64,000 nucleotides of DNA, taken from positions 60,127 to 124,126 of the forward strand of contig JBHHYH010000002.1 of assembly GCA_046757465.1 (NCBI GenBank). Direction: 5' to 3'. Source of the stretch: Scalindua_A sp046757465 (GTDB lineage Bacteria > Planctomycetota > Brocadiia > Brocadiales > Scalinduaceae). The notes below the pieces were generated by a model, which had not been told where the DNA came from, did no database searches, and saw nothing but the letters and a program-made list of their open reading frames with translations. Shown here in pieces: positions 39,606-49,381 of the stretch; position 1 is the stretch's first letter, and every line of letters begins with the position of its first letter. The position numbers and the translations under genes were made by a program.

Positions 39606-40763
39606 CTACTCTTCAAGAGGTTTCTCCCCCTCTTCTACCAGTGGCATTGCTTCAACTTCTTTGATAAGTCTTTCCTTTTCTCTTATTCTAAGTTGAGGTA
39701 TTTCCCTATGAGACTTTAAGATCGGTGTCCCCGCTATCTTTGCCTCGCGCAATCTCTTTGCGTATTCCATCTTGACCAGGTTGCGGCCCCCCTCACCTTC
39801 AAGCGCATCTCTTAATGCAAGGATACCTGCTGCTTCAGCCTCTCTAACGGCAAGTATTGCCTCTGCCGACCTTCTTAATCTTTCGTACTCCGCATCAGCA
39901 TCAAACTTTGCTTTAAGTAGATACGCAATGCCTTCCTGTTTAAGTTTAGCCGCTTTTGCCTTTGCGTCTATCTCCATGTTGTATAATTCGCCCCTAAATC
40001 TGGATATCGTTACTTCCAGCTTCTTTGTTTCCTCAGTTACTACCCTTTCCTGATTTTCCTTGGCCGCTTCGCCCCTGCGAAACTGTTCTTCAACTGTTTT
40101 ATCAGCAATCCTTCTTGCCTGAATCTTCTCCGCATATTCCCTGTAATAACGATAATCAATGAAGTTTAAAGATGTTATAAATATTCCGTGTGGGTTCAGT
40201 AGTCTATTTAGCTCTTTTTTTGCTTCCTGCGTCTTTATATCCCTCTTCTCAGCGGCAGGAAATTCGTCTATTTTCAATTCACCAAATTCATATCGGCAGA
40301 TAGTTTTTGCATAGTCCCATATCCATTTTTCTTTAAAGACATCACCCGTCCCCGTATCCTGAACGATTGCATCGGCCATTTTTGAGATTATTCTATATTG
40401 AATGATCAGGTCGAGACTTATGTCACCTCCGTCCCGCGTCTTAAGGATAACTGGATTGCCCTGTGGATAGTCGGCTGATATATTTGCTGAATGCATTGGG
40501 GCTGCCTGTTCACTCTTATCAAGAATATACAAATCCTGTATATAAGGATAGTAAATTACAGCGCCTGCACGGTCTATTCTTTTTATATTGCCAGTAATAT
40601 TATTGATGATTACGGCAACCTCATCGGCCTCGATCTCTCTCCATGTTAGTCTTCGACCCCCTAGTATGAGTATAATTAACAATAAAATAGGTATGCCTAT
40701 AAATAGTAGTTTCTTTGAAAAATGCCTTTTTTTAGGACCCTTTGGTTCAAAATTCTTTTCCAT
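39606..40763 (-). CDS. SPFH/band-7 (prohibitin-like) protein 2
   Basis: The 385-residue protein has a basic N-terminus, one membrane helix (about 19-40) and an SPFH domain (EADEVAVIINNITGN..., LDLIIQYRI) followed by a long Ala/Glu-rich coiled coil (RRGEAAKENQERVVTEETKKLE). The pair with the gene at 38217 suggests a hetero-oligomer. It is the first gene of the minus-strand unit. The target protease is not encoded here; HtpX lies 2.5 kb away with a third, shorter SPFH protein. Confidence 0.85.
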   Translation of the reverse strand: MEKNFEPKGPKKRHFSKKLLFIGIPILLLIILILGGRRLTWREIEADEVAVIINNITGNIKRIDRAGAVIYYPYIQDLYILDKSEQAAPMHSANISADYPQGNPVILKTRDGGDISLDLIIQYRIISKMADAIVQDTGTGDVFKEKWIWDYAKTICRYEFGELKIDEFPAAEKRDIKTQEAKKELNRLLNPHGIFITSLNFIDYRYYREYAEKIQARRIADKTVEEQFRRGEAAKENQERVVTEETKKLEVTISRFRGELYNMEIDAKAKAAKLKQEGIAYLLKAKFDADAEYERLRRSAEAILAVREAEAAGILALRDALEGEGGRNLVKMEYAKRLREAKIAGTPILKSHREIPQLRIREKERLIKEVEAMPLVEEGEKPLEE

Positions 40764-41100
40764 TTTAAATCTCTGTTATTCTATGAATTATAGTTATTTT
40801 GATACTAACTATTTATTTAATTCAGCAAAATAAACTGCTCTGGAGTTTACACAAGCAGTAACCAATCTATCGAAAAGTATGTCTGGACATAGTTTCTTTA
40901 TAATAAAATTCACCCTTCTAAATATTGTAGTCAAAATAATTTGAAATACAATATATAGAGTTTGCTGGGAGAAATCAACAGTTATTTCGATTCGAATGTA
41001 TTATAGCTGGAAGGGTGGTATCATTCAATAAAGAATTATTATTAAAATAGACTCTTTCTCGTCATCAACCGATTAACCACATAATAAAGTTGTAGCGACT
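40764..41100. other. Gene-free AT-rich region
   Basis: This stretch of 337 bases holds nothing I can assign other than the likely promoter of the SPFH pair. Confidence 0.5.
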
Positions 41101-41514
41101 CTAGCGATCAGCATGTGGTGGAAAGGTAATGCCAAATATCTTTATTGCAAATTTCTTGTTCTTCAGGCCAAAATGTACTTTCCACTTGCCCGTGATAAGT
41201 GAGAGAACCGTAATAAGAGGCACCATAACGGGTAATGCTATAAGAAGAATACATAGGGCAATCAATACTATTGGCAGAGCAATGGAAATCAGAGGAAAAG
41301 CAAGTAGTACAATGCTTGTTATTATTAATAACCCGAATAATATGAGGGGAGGGAATAAGAAAATTGAAAATAATGCGGTCAAAAATTTCTTAAATCGGTT
41401 TTGAACCTTTTTCCCAAAAATGAAGACTCCATAAGGAGACTCTTCTTCCTGAAAAGGTGTTTCTTCATCAACTATTTTATTTTCATTTACCTGGACTTCT
41501 TCTTGCTCAATCAT
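41101..41514 (-). CDS. Membrane protein, unknown function
   Basis: The protein of about 137 residues has an acidic N-terminal part (QEEVQVNENKIVDEETPFQEEE), two or three very hydrophobic segments between residues 45 and 105, and a basic C-terminal end (KVHFGLKNKKFAIKIFG). I start at ATG 41514; the longer frame begins with TTG at 41538 and lacks a ribosome binding site as well. No family is recognised. Divergent to trpE. Confidence 0.6.
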   Translation of the reverse strand: MIEQEEVQVNENKIVDEETPFQEEESPYGVFIFGKKVQNRFKKFLTALFSIFLFPPLILFGLLIITSIVLLAFPLISIALPIVLIALCILLIALPVMVPLITVLSLITGKWKVHFGLKNKKFAIKIFGITFPPHADR

Positions 41515-41664
41515 TATTAGAACACAATTATGGGTCAAACATTGTTACCTTGACATTAGAAAACATAGTCGATATTATTTACTTTGACAATAAAAAATCT
41601 CTGCCAAATATACTGAAACGGATTGTATGTAAAAGAAATCGTAAAGTCAAGCGTAATTTAAGTT

Positions 41665-43152
41665 ATGAAAATCACCTATCATCCAACATTTGAAGAATTT
41701 AGGGAACTTTCAAGGAAGGGAAATGTCGTGCCAGTATACCGTCAACTTTTTGCGGATACACTGACTCCTGTCTCTGCCTTTCAAAAGATTTCGAATACAG
41801 ATTACGCGTTTCTTCTAGAGAGCGCACATGGTGGTGAAAGGATAGCAAGATACTCCTTTCTGGGCAGTAACCCGTTTTTAGGATTCAAATGCCATGGTTT
41901 TGATGTGGAAATTTCCAGAATTGGAGGAATTAAGCACTTCAAATCCACTGACCCCTTTAATGAACTTGAAAGACAGATAAGTAGATTTTCTCCTGTGCAC
42001 GTTAATGGCTTACCAAATTTCTTTGGCGGTGCAGTAGGATATATGTCCTATGATTCAGTTCGCTATGTTGAAAATTTACCAAATTCGACAACCGATGACC
42101 TAAATTTGCCGGATATGTACTTTATGTTCTATGATGTAATAACTATATTTGATCATTTGAATAAGACAATAAAAGTGGCATGTGCTGCTTACCTGGACGG
42201 CAAGGACATCAAAGATGTGTACCAGGATGCGGTTGATAAAATAGATGGTGTTATAAAGAAACTACGAACACCGGTAACGGAATTGAGCGATGATATAACT
42301 AAAGAAGGCGAGGTAAATATAAAATTCTCATCGAATTTTAAGAAGTCAGATTTTATAAAGGCGGTGGAAACCTGTAAAGAGTACATTCGCGCAGGAGACA
42401 TAATTCAGGCAGTCATTTCACAACGTCTCCAAACCCAAACAGTTGCAAAACCAATTAATGTCTACCGCACGTTAAGGGTCATTAATCCGTCTCCATATAT
42501 GTTTTATATAAAAATGAAGAATCTTGAACTGATAGGTTCATCTCCAGAGGTAATGGTAAAAGTAGAGAATGGTAAAGTTAATGTTAGGCCCATTGCTGGA
42601 ACACGACGTCGTGGTCGTACCACGGAAGAGGATGAGTTGTTGGCAAGAGAGTTGTTATCTGATCCAAAAGAGCGTGCTGAGCATATTATGCTGCTTGATC
42701 TGGGCAGGAATGATGTCGGAAGGATCGCACAGTACGGCAGTGTTGTAATAGATGAAAATATGTTAATAGAAAAATACTCACATGTAATGCATATCACATC
42801 CAGTGTCAGCGGAAAAATGATGAATGGTAAAAGTGCCTTTGATGGTTTAAGGGCATGTTTGCCTGCAGGTACTCTATCCGGCGCTCCAAAGATAAGGGCT
42901 ATGGAAATAATAGATGAACTGGAACCCACTCGACGGGGCCCCTATGGTGGTGCGATAGGACATATAGATTTTTTTGGGGATATGAATACATGCATTACAA
43001 TCAGAACTATCATCTTGAAAAATGGTAGGGACGCATACATTCAGGCAGGCGCTGGTATAGTCGCTGATTCGATTCCTGAGAGGGAATACCAGGAAACCCT
43101 CAATAAGGCAAAAGGGTTGCTTAAGGCCATTGAAGTGGCAGAAAAGATTTAA
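41665..43152 (+). CDS. trpE: Anthranilate synthase component I
   Basis: The 495-residue protein carries the LLESAHGGERIARYSFLG segment (Trp feedback site), PIAGTRRRGRTTEEDE, KERAEHIMLLDLGRND, LPAGTLSGAPKIRAMEIIDELE and YGGAIGHIDF...TCITIRT, all characteristic of TrpE and not of PabB. It converts chorismate and glutamine-derived ammonia to anthranilate with TrpG, which is not in the window. It begins a plus-strand run that ends with the slipin gene. Length is normal. Confidence 0.95.
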   Translation: MKITYHPTFEEFRELSRKGNVVPVYRQLFADTLTPVSAFQKISNTDYAFLLESAHGGERIARYSFLGSNPFLGFKCHGFDVEISRIGGIKHFKSTDPFNELERQISRFSPVHVNGLPNFFGGAVGYMSYDSVRYVENLPNSTTDDLNLPDMYFMFYDVITIFDHLNKTIKVACAAYLDGKDIKDVYQDAVDKIDGVIKKLRTPVTELSDDITKEGEVNIKFSSNFKKSDFIKAVETCKEYIRAGDIIQAVISQRLQTQTVAKPINVYRTLRVINPSPYMFYIKMKNLELIGSSPEVMVKVENGKVNVRPIAGTRRRGRTTEEDELLARELLSDPKERAEHIMLLDLGRNDVGRIAQYGSVVIDENMLIEKYSHVMHITSSVSGKMMNGKSAFDGLRACLPAGTLSGAPKIRAMEIIDELEPTRRGPYGGAIGHIDFFGDMNTCITIRTIILKNGRDAYIQAGAGIVADSIPEREYQETLNKAKGLLKAIEVAEKI

Positions 43153-43281
43153 GAATCTATAAATATTGGCAAGAGCAGATATGATAAAATATAATTAAGT
43201 TTAATAGGAAATTTAAGTATAATAGATTGATTGATAACTTCATATCTAATGAAAGTTACTAAGATATTAAGGAGATAAGAA

Positions 43282-44238
43282 ATGTGGTTAAGACTTAGGC
43301 TTTACCTTTTACTCACCATCATGTTTGGAATAGTTTACGCCATGATCGTGATGATAGCCCATATGATGGGGATTTCAGGTTTTATGTTTTATGCCGTTCT
43401 TGCCGGGGGTATAACCCTTGTTCAGTATATAATGGGGCCGAAGATGGTAGAGTGGTCAATGGGTGTGAAATACGTATCTGAGACCGAGGCACCTGAGTTG
43501 CACAATATGGTAGGAGAACTCGCACAAAAGGCAGGGATAAGAAAACCTAGGATCGGTATTGCAAGAATGAATATCCCAAATGCCTTTGCCTTTGGCAGAT
43601 GGGGCAAGGACGGCAGGGTTTGTGTGACTGAGCCCCTTATGAGGCTTTTGAGCAGGAACGAGCTCAAGGCAGTATTAGGTCATGAAATCTCTCACCTGAG
43701 GAACCGCGATGTGGCAACCATTACTATGCTTTCTGTAATACCAATGATACTATGGTATGTCGCATGGAGCTTTATGTTTAGCAGACGTAGTGAAAGAGGC
43801 AATACAGCCATGATAGGTATAGTCGCTTTTCTCCTTTATTTTATCACAAACATGTTAGTGTTATATGCATCGAGGATACGAGAATACTATGCAGACCGCG
43901 GAAGTGTGAGGCTTGGGAATGCCCCTCATGACATGGCTTCCGCCCTGTATAAATTGGTATATGGAAATGCCAGGGTACCGAAGGAATCATTAAAACAAAT
44001 CGAGGGTTATAAAGCTTTCTTTGCAAATGACCCCTCCAGGGCGGCAAATGAATTTAAAGAATTAAGACAGGTTGATCTCGATATGAGTGGTACCATTGAT
44101 GAAGATGAACTCAAATCGTTAGGTATGAAAGATGTAAAAATTAAAACCTCTGATAAACTAATGGAAATCTTAAGTACACATCCAAATATGGTAAAAAGAG
44201 TAAAACATTTATCCGAGATGGCTCATGGAAGGGCATGA
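43282..44238 (+). CDS. htpX: HtpX-type zinc metalloprotease with an EF-hand
   Basis: The 318-residue membrane protein has two N-terminal helices, the zinc motif HEISH (134-138) with Glu201 in EYYADRGS, and two further helices between them, as in HtpX. Unusually, residues 265-276 (DLDMSGTIDEDE) form a canonical 12-residue EF-hand calcium loop, inserted before the C-terminal THPNMVKRVKHL segment. HtpX degrades damaged membrane proteins; here calcium may switch activity. GGAG precedes the ATG. The small membrane gene and a slipin follow closely. Confidence 0.9.
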   Translation: MWLRLRLYLLLTIMFGIVYAMIVMIAHMMGISGFMFYAVLAGGITLVQYIMGPKMVEWSMGVKYVSETEAPELHNMVGELAQKAGIRKPRIGIARMNIPNAFAFGRWGKDGRVCVTEPLMRLLSRNELKAVLGHEISHLRNRDVATITMLSVIPMILWYVAWSFMFSRRSERGNTAMIGIVAFLLYFITNMLVLYASRIREYYADRGSVRLGNAPHDMASALYKLVYGNARVPKESLKQIEGYKAFFANDPSRAANEFKELRQVDLDMSGTIDEDELKSLGMKDVKIKTSDKLMEILSTHPNMVKRVKHLSEMAHGRA

Positions 44239-44241
44239 TTG

Positions 44242-44403
44242 GTGATAATCCCTAAGTTTTTTCAGATTATGGGTATGCTTCTATTAATCGAAGGTCTTTA
44301 TTTGGGCATCGCCAAACATTCTATGAATATGGAATTAATATGCGTGGGGATTGGCATTGCAGTTTTTTATCTTGGGAGGTGGCTGGAAAAAAGAAAAGGT
44401 TGA
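44242..44403 (+). CDS. Small two-helix membrane protein, 53 residues
   Basis: A GTG-started frame, three bases after the htpX stop, encodes two hydrophobic helices (FFQIMGMLLLIEGLYLGIA and LICVGIGIAVFYLGRWL) and a basic RKG end. GGAAGG lies 10 bases upstream inside htpX, so the two genes are probably translationally coupled. No family is recognised. It may be a small regulator or an adaptor between HtpX and the slipin. Confidence 0.6.
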   Translation: MIIPKFFQIMGMLLLIEGLYLGIAKHSMNMELICVGIGIAVFYLGRWLEKRKG

Positions 44404-44437
44404 ATTCTAGCAATCATTAAGTGAAGAAGGTAAAACA

Positions 44438-45211
44438 ATGTTGAATGAGTGGATTATTTCTAGTATTTCTGTTTTCGGCGTAGCAGGCGTGATACTATTA
44501 GCCATATCCATCAGGATTGTAAAGCAATATGAACGAGGGGTAGTGCTTCGCTTCGGGAGATTATGTAGTGTAAGGGACCCTGGCTTCAACATGATCATCC
44601 CCATTGCTGACCGTATGACTAAGGTTAGCCTTCGCATCGTAACCACTGTATTAGCACCTCAAGAGGTAATAACGAAAGACAATGTAACCGTTAAGGTAGA
44701 TGCAGTAGTCTACTTTAAGGTGATTGATCCGGTGAAGGCGGTGATTAATGTGGAAAATTACCAGCGGTCTACCATTCAGCTTGCATTAACCACCCTCAGA
44801 AGTGTCTTGGGACAGTCGGAGCTGGACGACTTGCTTGCGAAACGGGAACAGATTAATATAAGAATGCGGAAGATTATTGACGAGCAAACCGAGGAGCCTT
44901 GGGGGGTTAGAGCTACGCTTATAGAAGTCAAAGATGTCCTTCTCCCTGATACAATGCAGCGAGCTATGGCCAAACAAGCTGAGGCAGAACGGGAAAAGCG
45001 AGCCAAGATTATCCATGCCCATGGTGAGCAGCAAGCTGCGGAAACTTTGGCCCAGGCAGCTAAGATTATACAAAGTCAGCCGACGGCATTACAACTACGC
45101 TACCTGCAAACTTTGGTAGAGATGGCTGGCGAAAAGAATAGCACCATAATTCCATTGACCGTGGATATCGTCAAAGCCTTATCCAATATTAAAACCAAAG
45201 AGGGCGATTAA
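44438..45211 (+). CDS. Slipin/stomatin-like SPFH protein
   Basis: The 257-residue protein has an N-terminal hairpin helix, then QYERGVVLRFGRL, PGFNMIIPIADRMTKVSLR and the SPFH core, ending in AEREKRAKIIHAHGEQQAAETL and LRYLQTLVEMAGEKNSTIIPL, the stomatin/slipin signature. These proteins build membrane microdomains and often pair with a membrane protease (NfeD-type or HtpX-like). Here HtpX lies 200 bases upstream. It carries the usual conserved Pro. Confidence 0.92.
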   Translation: MLNEWIISSISVFGVAGVILLAISIRIVKQYERGVVLRFGRLCSVRDPGFNMIIPIADRMTKVSLRIVTTVLAPQEVITKDNVTVKVDAVVYFKVIDPVKAVINVENYQRSTIQLALTTLRSVLGQSELDDLLAKREQINIRMRKIIDEQTEEPWGVRATLIEVKDVLLPDTMQRAMAKQAEAEREKRAKIIHAHGEQQAAETLAQAAKIIQSQPTALQLRYLQTLVEMAGEKNSTIIPLTVDIVKALSNIKTKEGD

Positions 45212-45403
45212 ACAGCCCACAAGCTTGTACAAACTTGGCAATACGAATAAAAAGTAATGCTCGCAAACTACCGGTCAATATTATTAGTCTTTTCACCAGG
45301 TCTAGGCGCTCGCCTAAAGACAAGGCCAAGCGTGTGGCCGGGTGGGAAAGTAAAGTATTACTAGCAACCTAACCCAAATTATTTAGTACTTCCCTGGTTA
45401 GTG

Positions 45404-46555
45404 TTATATCATACTCAATACTTCATCCGCAGCCCTTTCAGATGCGCCTGGAGCCCCGAATAAAGATTTTACTTTTTTAAGACCATCAATACACATCTGC
45501 CTTCTTTCTTCACTTAATAGCAGTTCCGTTGCACGAGAAGCTAACCATTTATATTTATCCCTGTACATAAGTATTTCAGGAACAACCGTTTTTTCTGCAA
45601 TCTTATTAACAAGGTTTACATAAGGCGTGTTCATAAATGGTTTGGCAACGAAGTAGGAAAATGGAGAGATACGATAGCAAACTACCATGGGAATATGGTA
45701 AAAAGCGATTTCTAACGCTATAGTACCCGAACTGCATATACAAAGAGAAGAAGCCTTTATCATCTCAGAAATCTTTTCTGTAACTATTTCAATCGATAGA
45801 TTTTTATTGCTGTTTGCAGATGTATAACTTTTTGTAATGCCGTCTATTAATTCTATATTTCTTATATTGCTGCAGGATAAGAAAAATTTGACTGATGGGA
45901 TATCTTTATGAATTACGTTTGCTGTCTCAAGGAGAATTGGTAATAGTCTCCTTATTTCCTGTTTGCGACTTCCAGGTAATAATGAAACAACCGTCTTATT
46001 TTTCCCATCTTTCATTTTTTTAACGAAATCTTCGTCTATAGACCTCGCATTAAGTTCGTCAAATAGCGGGTGTCCAACGTATTTTACAGGGACCCCTTCA
46101 TTGGCAAAAAATGCCTCCTCAAATGGATATATAACCACCATTTTGTCTACCAGCTTCTTTAGTTTCTTGACTCTCCATGGTCCATGAGCCCAGAGCTGGG
46201 GGCTTATGTAGTACATAACAGGGATGCCCCTTTTCTTTGCTGCCCTGGCAAGGTAAAAGTTAAAACCTGCATAATCAATTAGGATGACCAGTTCGGGTTT
46301 CTCTTCGTCAAAAAAACTCTTACAATCCGAAAATATATCCCATAATTCTGGAACCTTCCTCAGCGTTTGTAACCACATAACAGAGCGAGAGCTCATATCG
46401 TGAATACAATGAAGCCCTGCTTCAACCATCCTGCTTCTACCCAGGCCATAAATCTCTATTGATGGGTTTTTCTTATATAGCTGTCTTATGAGATTTGAAC
46501 CGTGAATGTCACCAGACGTTTCGCCTGCGCTTATAAATATTCTTTTAGTTTTCAA
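45404..46555 (-). CDS. lpxB: Lipid-A-disaccharide synthase
   Basis: The 383-residue protein starts with FISAGETSGDIHGSNLIRQL, and has YYISPQLWAHGPWRVKKL, VVSLLPGSRKQEIRRLLP, CSSGTIALEIAFYHIPMVVCYR and MNTPYVNLVNKIAEK. These are LpxB motifs. It joins UDP-diacyl-GlcN to lipid X, which indicates a lipopolysaccharide-type outer membrane. The upstream membrane gene overlaps its start by 11 bases. Confidence 0.94.
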   Translation of the reverse strand: MKTKRIFISAGETSGDIHGSNLIRQLYKKNPSIEIYGLGRSRMVEAGLHCIHDMSSRSVMWLQTLRKVPELWDIFSDCKSFFDEEKPELVILIDYAGFNFYLARAAKKRGIPVMYYISPQLWAHGPWRVKKLKKLVDKMVVIYPFEEAFFANEGVPVKYVGHPLFDELNARSIDEDFVKKMKDGKNKTVVSLLPGSRKQEIRRLLPILLETANVIHKDIPSVKFFLSCSNIRNIELIDGITKSYTSANSNKNLSIEIVTEKISEMIKASSLCICSSGTIALEIAFYHIPMVVCYRISPFSYFVAKPFMNTPYVNLVNKIAEKTVVPEILMYRDKYKWLASRATELLLSEERRQMCIDGLKKVKSLFGAPGASERAADEVLSMI

Positions 46556-46886
46556 GGCATAAAATGATTAAATTTATCGGAAGTAATATTGGTGAAAATA
46601 TCCATGCTACCACTAGGGAAAAGGAGGTGTCAATGCAGAATATTGCGTATTTTGTATCAAGTGCAAATGCTATCAGACATGAGACTGGAAACACAACACA
46701 TAGCATTAGAAGCAGATAGAAGAAAAACGTATAATGCTCATAGAGAATACCATGTGCAAGCATTATATTAGAAACAAAAAATATCAAGGCAAACATGATG
46801 CATAGCTTAAACTTGGAATAAAAGTAACATACGGCCATCAATGGTAACGAAAGTATGGATAAAATTATTAACATGTTGCGGAGCAA
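46545..46886 (-). CDS. Integral membrane protein upstream of lpxB
   Basis: The 113-residue protein has three or four hydrophobic helices and few charged residues. Its stop overlaps the lpxB start by 11 bases, so both are probably translated together. No family is recognised. A role in lipid A or envelope biogenesis would fit the position. Confidence 0.6.
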   Translation of the reverse strand: MLRNMLIILSILSLPLMAVCYFYSKFKLCIMFALIFFVSNIMLAHGILYEHYTFFFYLLLMLCVVFPVSCLIAFALDTKYAIFCIDTSFSLVVAWIFSPILLPINLIILCLEN

Positions 46887-46998
46887 AATACAATAAATTA
46901 GCGAATGCCTGCCCGACTAAGTTGTACAGGCGGGAAAATGAGCTATTACCCAGAGCACTAAATAGATTACCTTGTTTCTAAAAGCTATTATATGATTG

Positions 46999-47067
46999 TA
47001 AGCTAATCCCCCTTGATCCCCCCTGTGGAGTAGTCTACGCCACTCCACAGGGGGGAATGGGGGATTT
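46999..47067. repeat. Hairpin repeat with C5/G5 arms
   Basis: TCCCCCTTGATCCCCCC with its partner encloses the palindrome CTGTGGAGTAGTC...CCACTCCACAG. It lies between two minus-strand genes and may also act as a terminator. Confidence 0.6.
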
Positions 47068-47159
47068 GAATTGCCCTGTAGGCTACCAGAAGTAGGCCCC
47101 TTTAGGGGGAACGCCGTACAGGGCTAAAATGTAATCTATTTCATGCTCTCATTAATAAT

Positions 47160-48131
47160 TTATCGAAATAGTAAAACAATAAACGTAAAATACCCCATAG
47201 CCAATATAAAGCCTTCAATTCTATTTACTGCTAGGGTGCCTCTCATCATTGGTATTAAGGCTATGGAGAAAAGAAGCATTACAGGAAGCTCAAAAAAGAT
47301 TGTCTCTTGCGTCACATTTAACGGCCTTATCAATGCCACAGACCCTATCACCATGAGTATATTGAAAATATTGCTTCCGATTACGTTCCCCACGCATAAT
47401 TCAGCCTCCTTTCTAAAAGCGCTTACGACTGAGGTTGCCATCTCTGGTACTGAGGTGCCAAAAGCAACTGCTGTTAGACCGATAACCATCTCGCTTATAC
47501 CAAATCTACCGGCTATAAATATTGCTGTTTTAACTAACAGATGTGCGCCTATTAAAAGACTGGCAAGTCCAACCACAATAAACAATATATTTAGGAATAA
47601 TTTTTTTCTTTTTGTCGAACTTTGTTTATTTGCAAGCCCTGCCATATTTGTATCAGACATCAAATTACTTGATTTTTGTTTTAAATTTATCGTACTGTAA
47701 ATCTGGTAACCTGTAAAAAGTATAATCCCGGTAAAAAGGAATAGGCCATCAACAAATCCAATTTCTTTATCTATTGCCATAAGATAAAGAGCTGCTGAAA
47801 TTGCAATCATCAATGGTAGTTCACTCTTCATAATAATTCTTTCTACTTTTAAGGGGAAAACTAATGCAGAGACACCAAGAACCAGGCCAATATTAGCAAT
47901 ATTACTTCCAATTATATTCCCAATAGCAATTTCATCAGATTCTTTTATAGAGGCAGTTAGGCTGACTGCTAATTCAGGGCTGGAAGTTCCAAAGGCAACA
48001 ACGGTTAATCCTATTATTATTGGCCTTATCCCAAGTTCACGTGATAAATTTGAGGAGCCTTTTACCAGCCATTCAGCACCTATATATACACCCAGGATTC
48101 CAACCATAAATAAGATGCATTGAGCTAACAA
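47160..48131 (-). CDS. Calcium/sodium antiporter (CaCA family, YrbG-type)
   Basis: The 323-residue protein has ten hydrophobic segments in two inverted halves, each with an alpha repeat: VAFGTSSPELAVSLTAS...GNIIGSNIANIGLVLG and VAFGTSVPEMATSVVSA...GNVIGSNIFNILMV. The acidic Glu in each SPE/PEM motif coordinates Ca. It exchanges Ca2+ for Na+ across the membrane, which is interesting next to the EF-hand of HtpX. Confidence 0.93.
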   Translation of the reverse strand: MLAQCILFMVGILGVYIGAEWLVKGSSNLSRELGIRPIIIGLTVVAFGTSSPELAVSLTASIKESDEIAIGNIIGSNIANIGLVLGVSALVFPLKVERIIMKSELPLMIAISAALYLMAIDKEIGFVDGLFLFTGIILFTGYQIYSTINLKQKSSNLMSDTNMAGLANKQSSTKRKKLFLNILFIVVGLASLLIGAHLLVKTAIFIAGRFGISEMVIGLTAVAFGTSVPEMATSVVSAFRKEAELCVGNVIGSNIFNILMVIGSVALIRPLNVTQETIFFELPVMLLFSIALIPMMRGTLAVNRIEGFILAMGYFTFIVLLFR

Positions 48132-49085
48132 AATTAAATTCCTTAAATATTTTGTTGTTGAAATTTATGAGAATACAGATTAAAAAAACAAGAGTTATAG
48201 TTAACTTATATATATGCGCAATACCTTTTTAAACTCTCATGCCCTTTCAGGACAACCACGAAGGATGAAAATTAAAAACTCTTGGATCCCCTGCGAAAGC
48301 GGGGTTAATTGCTGTACCTTCCTTTCAGAAGGTCGTGCCTAAGGCAGATTCGCTGTGGCGAACGTTCCCATCCGCCCTAGCGGGATTCCAGAGTTGTTTT
48401 CGGATCAAAAAAATCGTTGCTAAAGACAAATCCCCATCTTTTAACTCAAAAATAGATTCCCGATCCCAACTGAGTCGGATATTGAAGCAGCTTCAAGGGG
48501 CGCCTCGGGCGACAAGGGTCGACCCACCTGCCATCTGTCATTCCCCCCTCATGGCAGACCCGTCCGAACGATATAGTCGGGCAGGCTCTCATGGCAGGGG
48601 CCCCGTAGAATAGATAATGCAAAATTGGATTCCTCCCGAAAGGGAGGTTAAAAAAGGCCATGCTTTCGCAGGGAATCCAGTTAGCAATTATTCAACTGGG
48701 CAAGCAAACAGACCTGCCTGCCGTAGGCAGGAAATCTAAATTTTTCATAATTTGTGGTGACTCCGATGTAGACATGAAGGTTTAGTATTCTTTTCAAACG
48801 GGGGATAAAGAGATTGTATTTAATATCCGTAAATTATCTTACATAATTCGAATCAAATAAAACAAAGTATAATGGCTTGAATCTTTCCGTCAAACATAAA
48901 AATACCGTGACATAATTATCATAAGCGTAATTAGTAGAAAGTAGAGAGTGTGAAAGGTTCAATACTAGTCGCAAGTGTAAAAGGATAATCTTGAAAAAAA
49001 TTGGCTATCCGCTTGACAAATATTAAAGTCATAATTATCTGAAATTTAAGTGCTTAAGGCTTCTTATAATATTATTTCGTTAATT

Positions 49086-49257
49086 AGTATCTGTTGCGGA
49101 AAACACTATATTGTCACCCTGAACTCGTTTCAGGGTCTCTGATCCTGAAAAACGAGTTCAGGATTGATATATGTAGATTCTGAAATAATACTGAAACAAG
49201 TTCAGCACAGGATTCAGAATGATTATTAGGCATTTACATCTTCCGCAACAGATACTA
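49086..49257. repeat. MITE-like element, family C, intact copy
   Basis: Perfect 17-bp terminal inverted repeats TAGTATCTGTTGCGGAA and the complement enclose 138 bases with several gtcaccctgaac-type hairpins. Compare 18054-18176 and 34060. Confidence 0.85.
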
Positions 49258-49353
49258 TTTAGGTTAATCTATTCACTCTTAATAACTCATAAAAGATTTA
49301 CCTCAGCCAAACGGATAGGCTAAATATATAGCGAAAAAAAATTAAAAAAAATA

Positions 49354-49381
49354 TTGACATACATAGAGAAGTATGTAAAAT
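49354..49381 (+). promoter_or_regulatory. Promoter with inverted repeat, upstream of the porin gene
   Basis: TTGACA (49354-49359) and TAAAAT (49376-49381) are spaced by 16 bases. The inverted repeat ACATAC-N8-GTATGT (49357-49376) spans the spacer, so a repressor could block the promoter. Confidence 0.6.

Noticed and set aside
46999..47067. CRISPR-like alternation of repeats
   Set aside because: Units are palindromic, of irregular spacing and without unique spacers; no array was seen anywhere in the window.
48335..48661. Frames on both strands in the repeat region
   Set aside because: They consist of gattcc/ggaatcc and GC-rich hairpin units, with no ribosome binding site.
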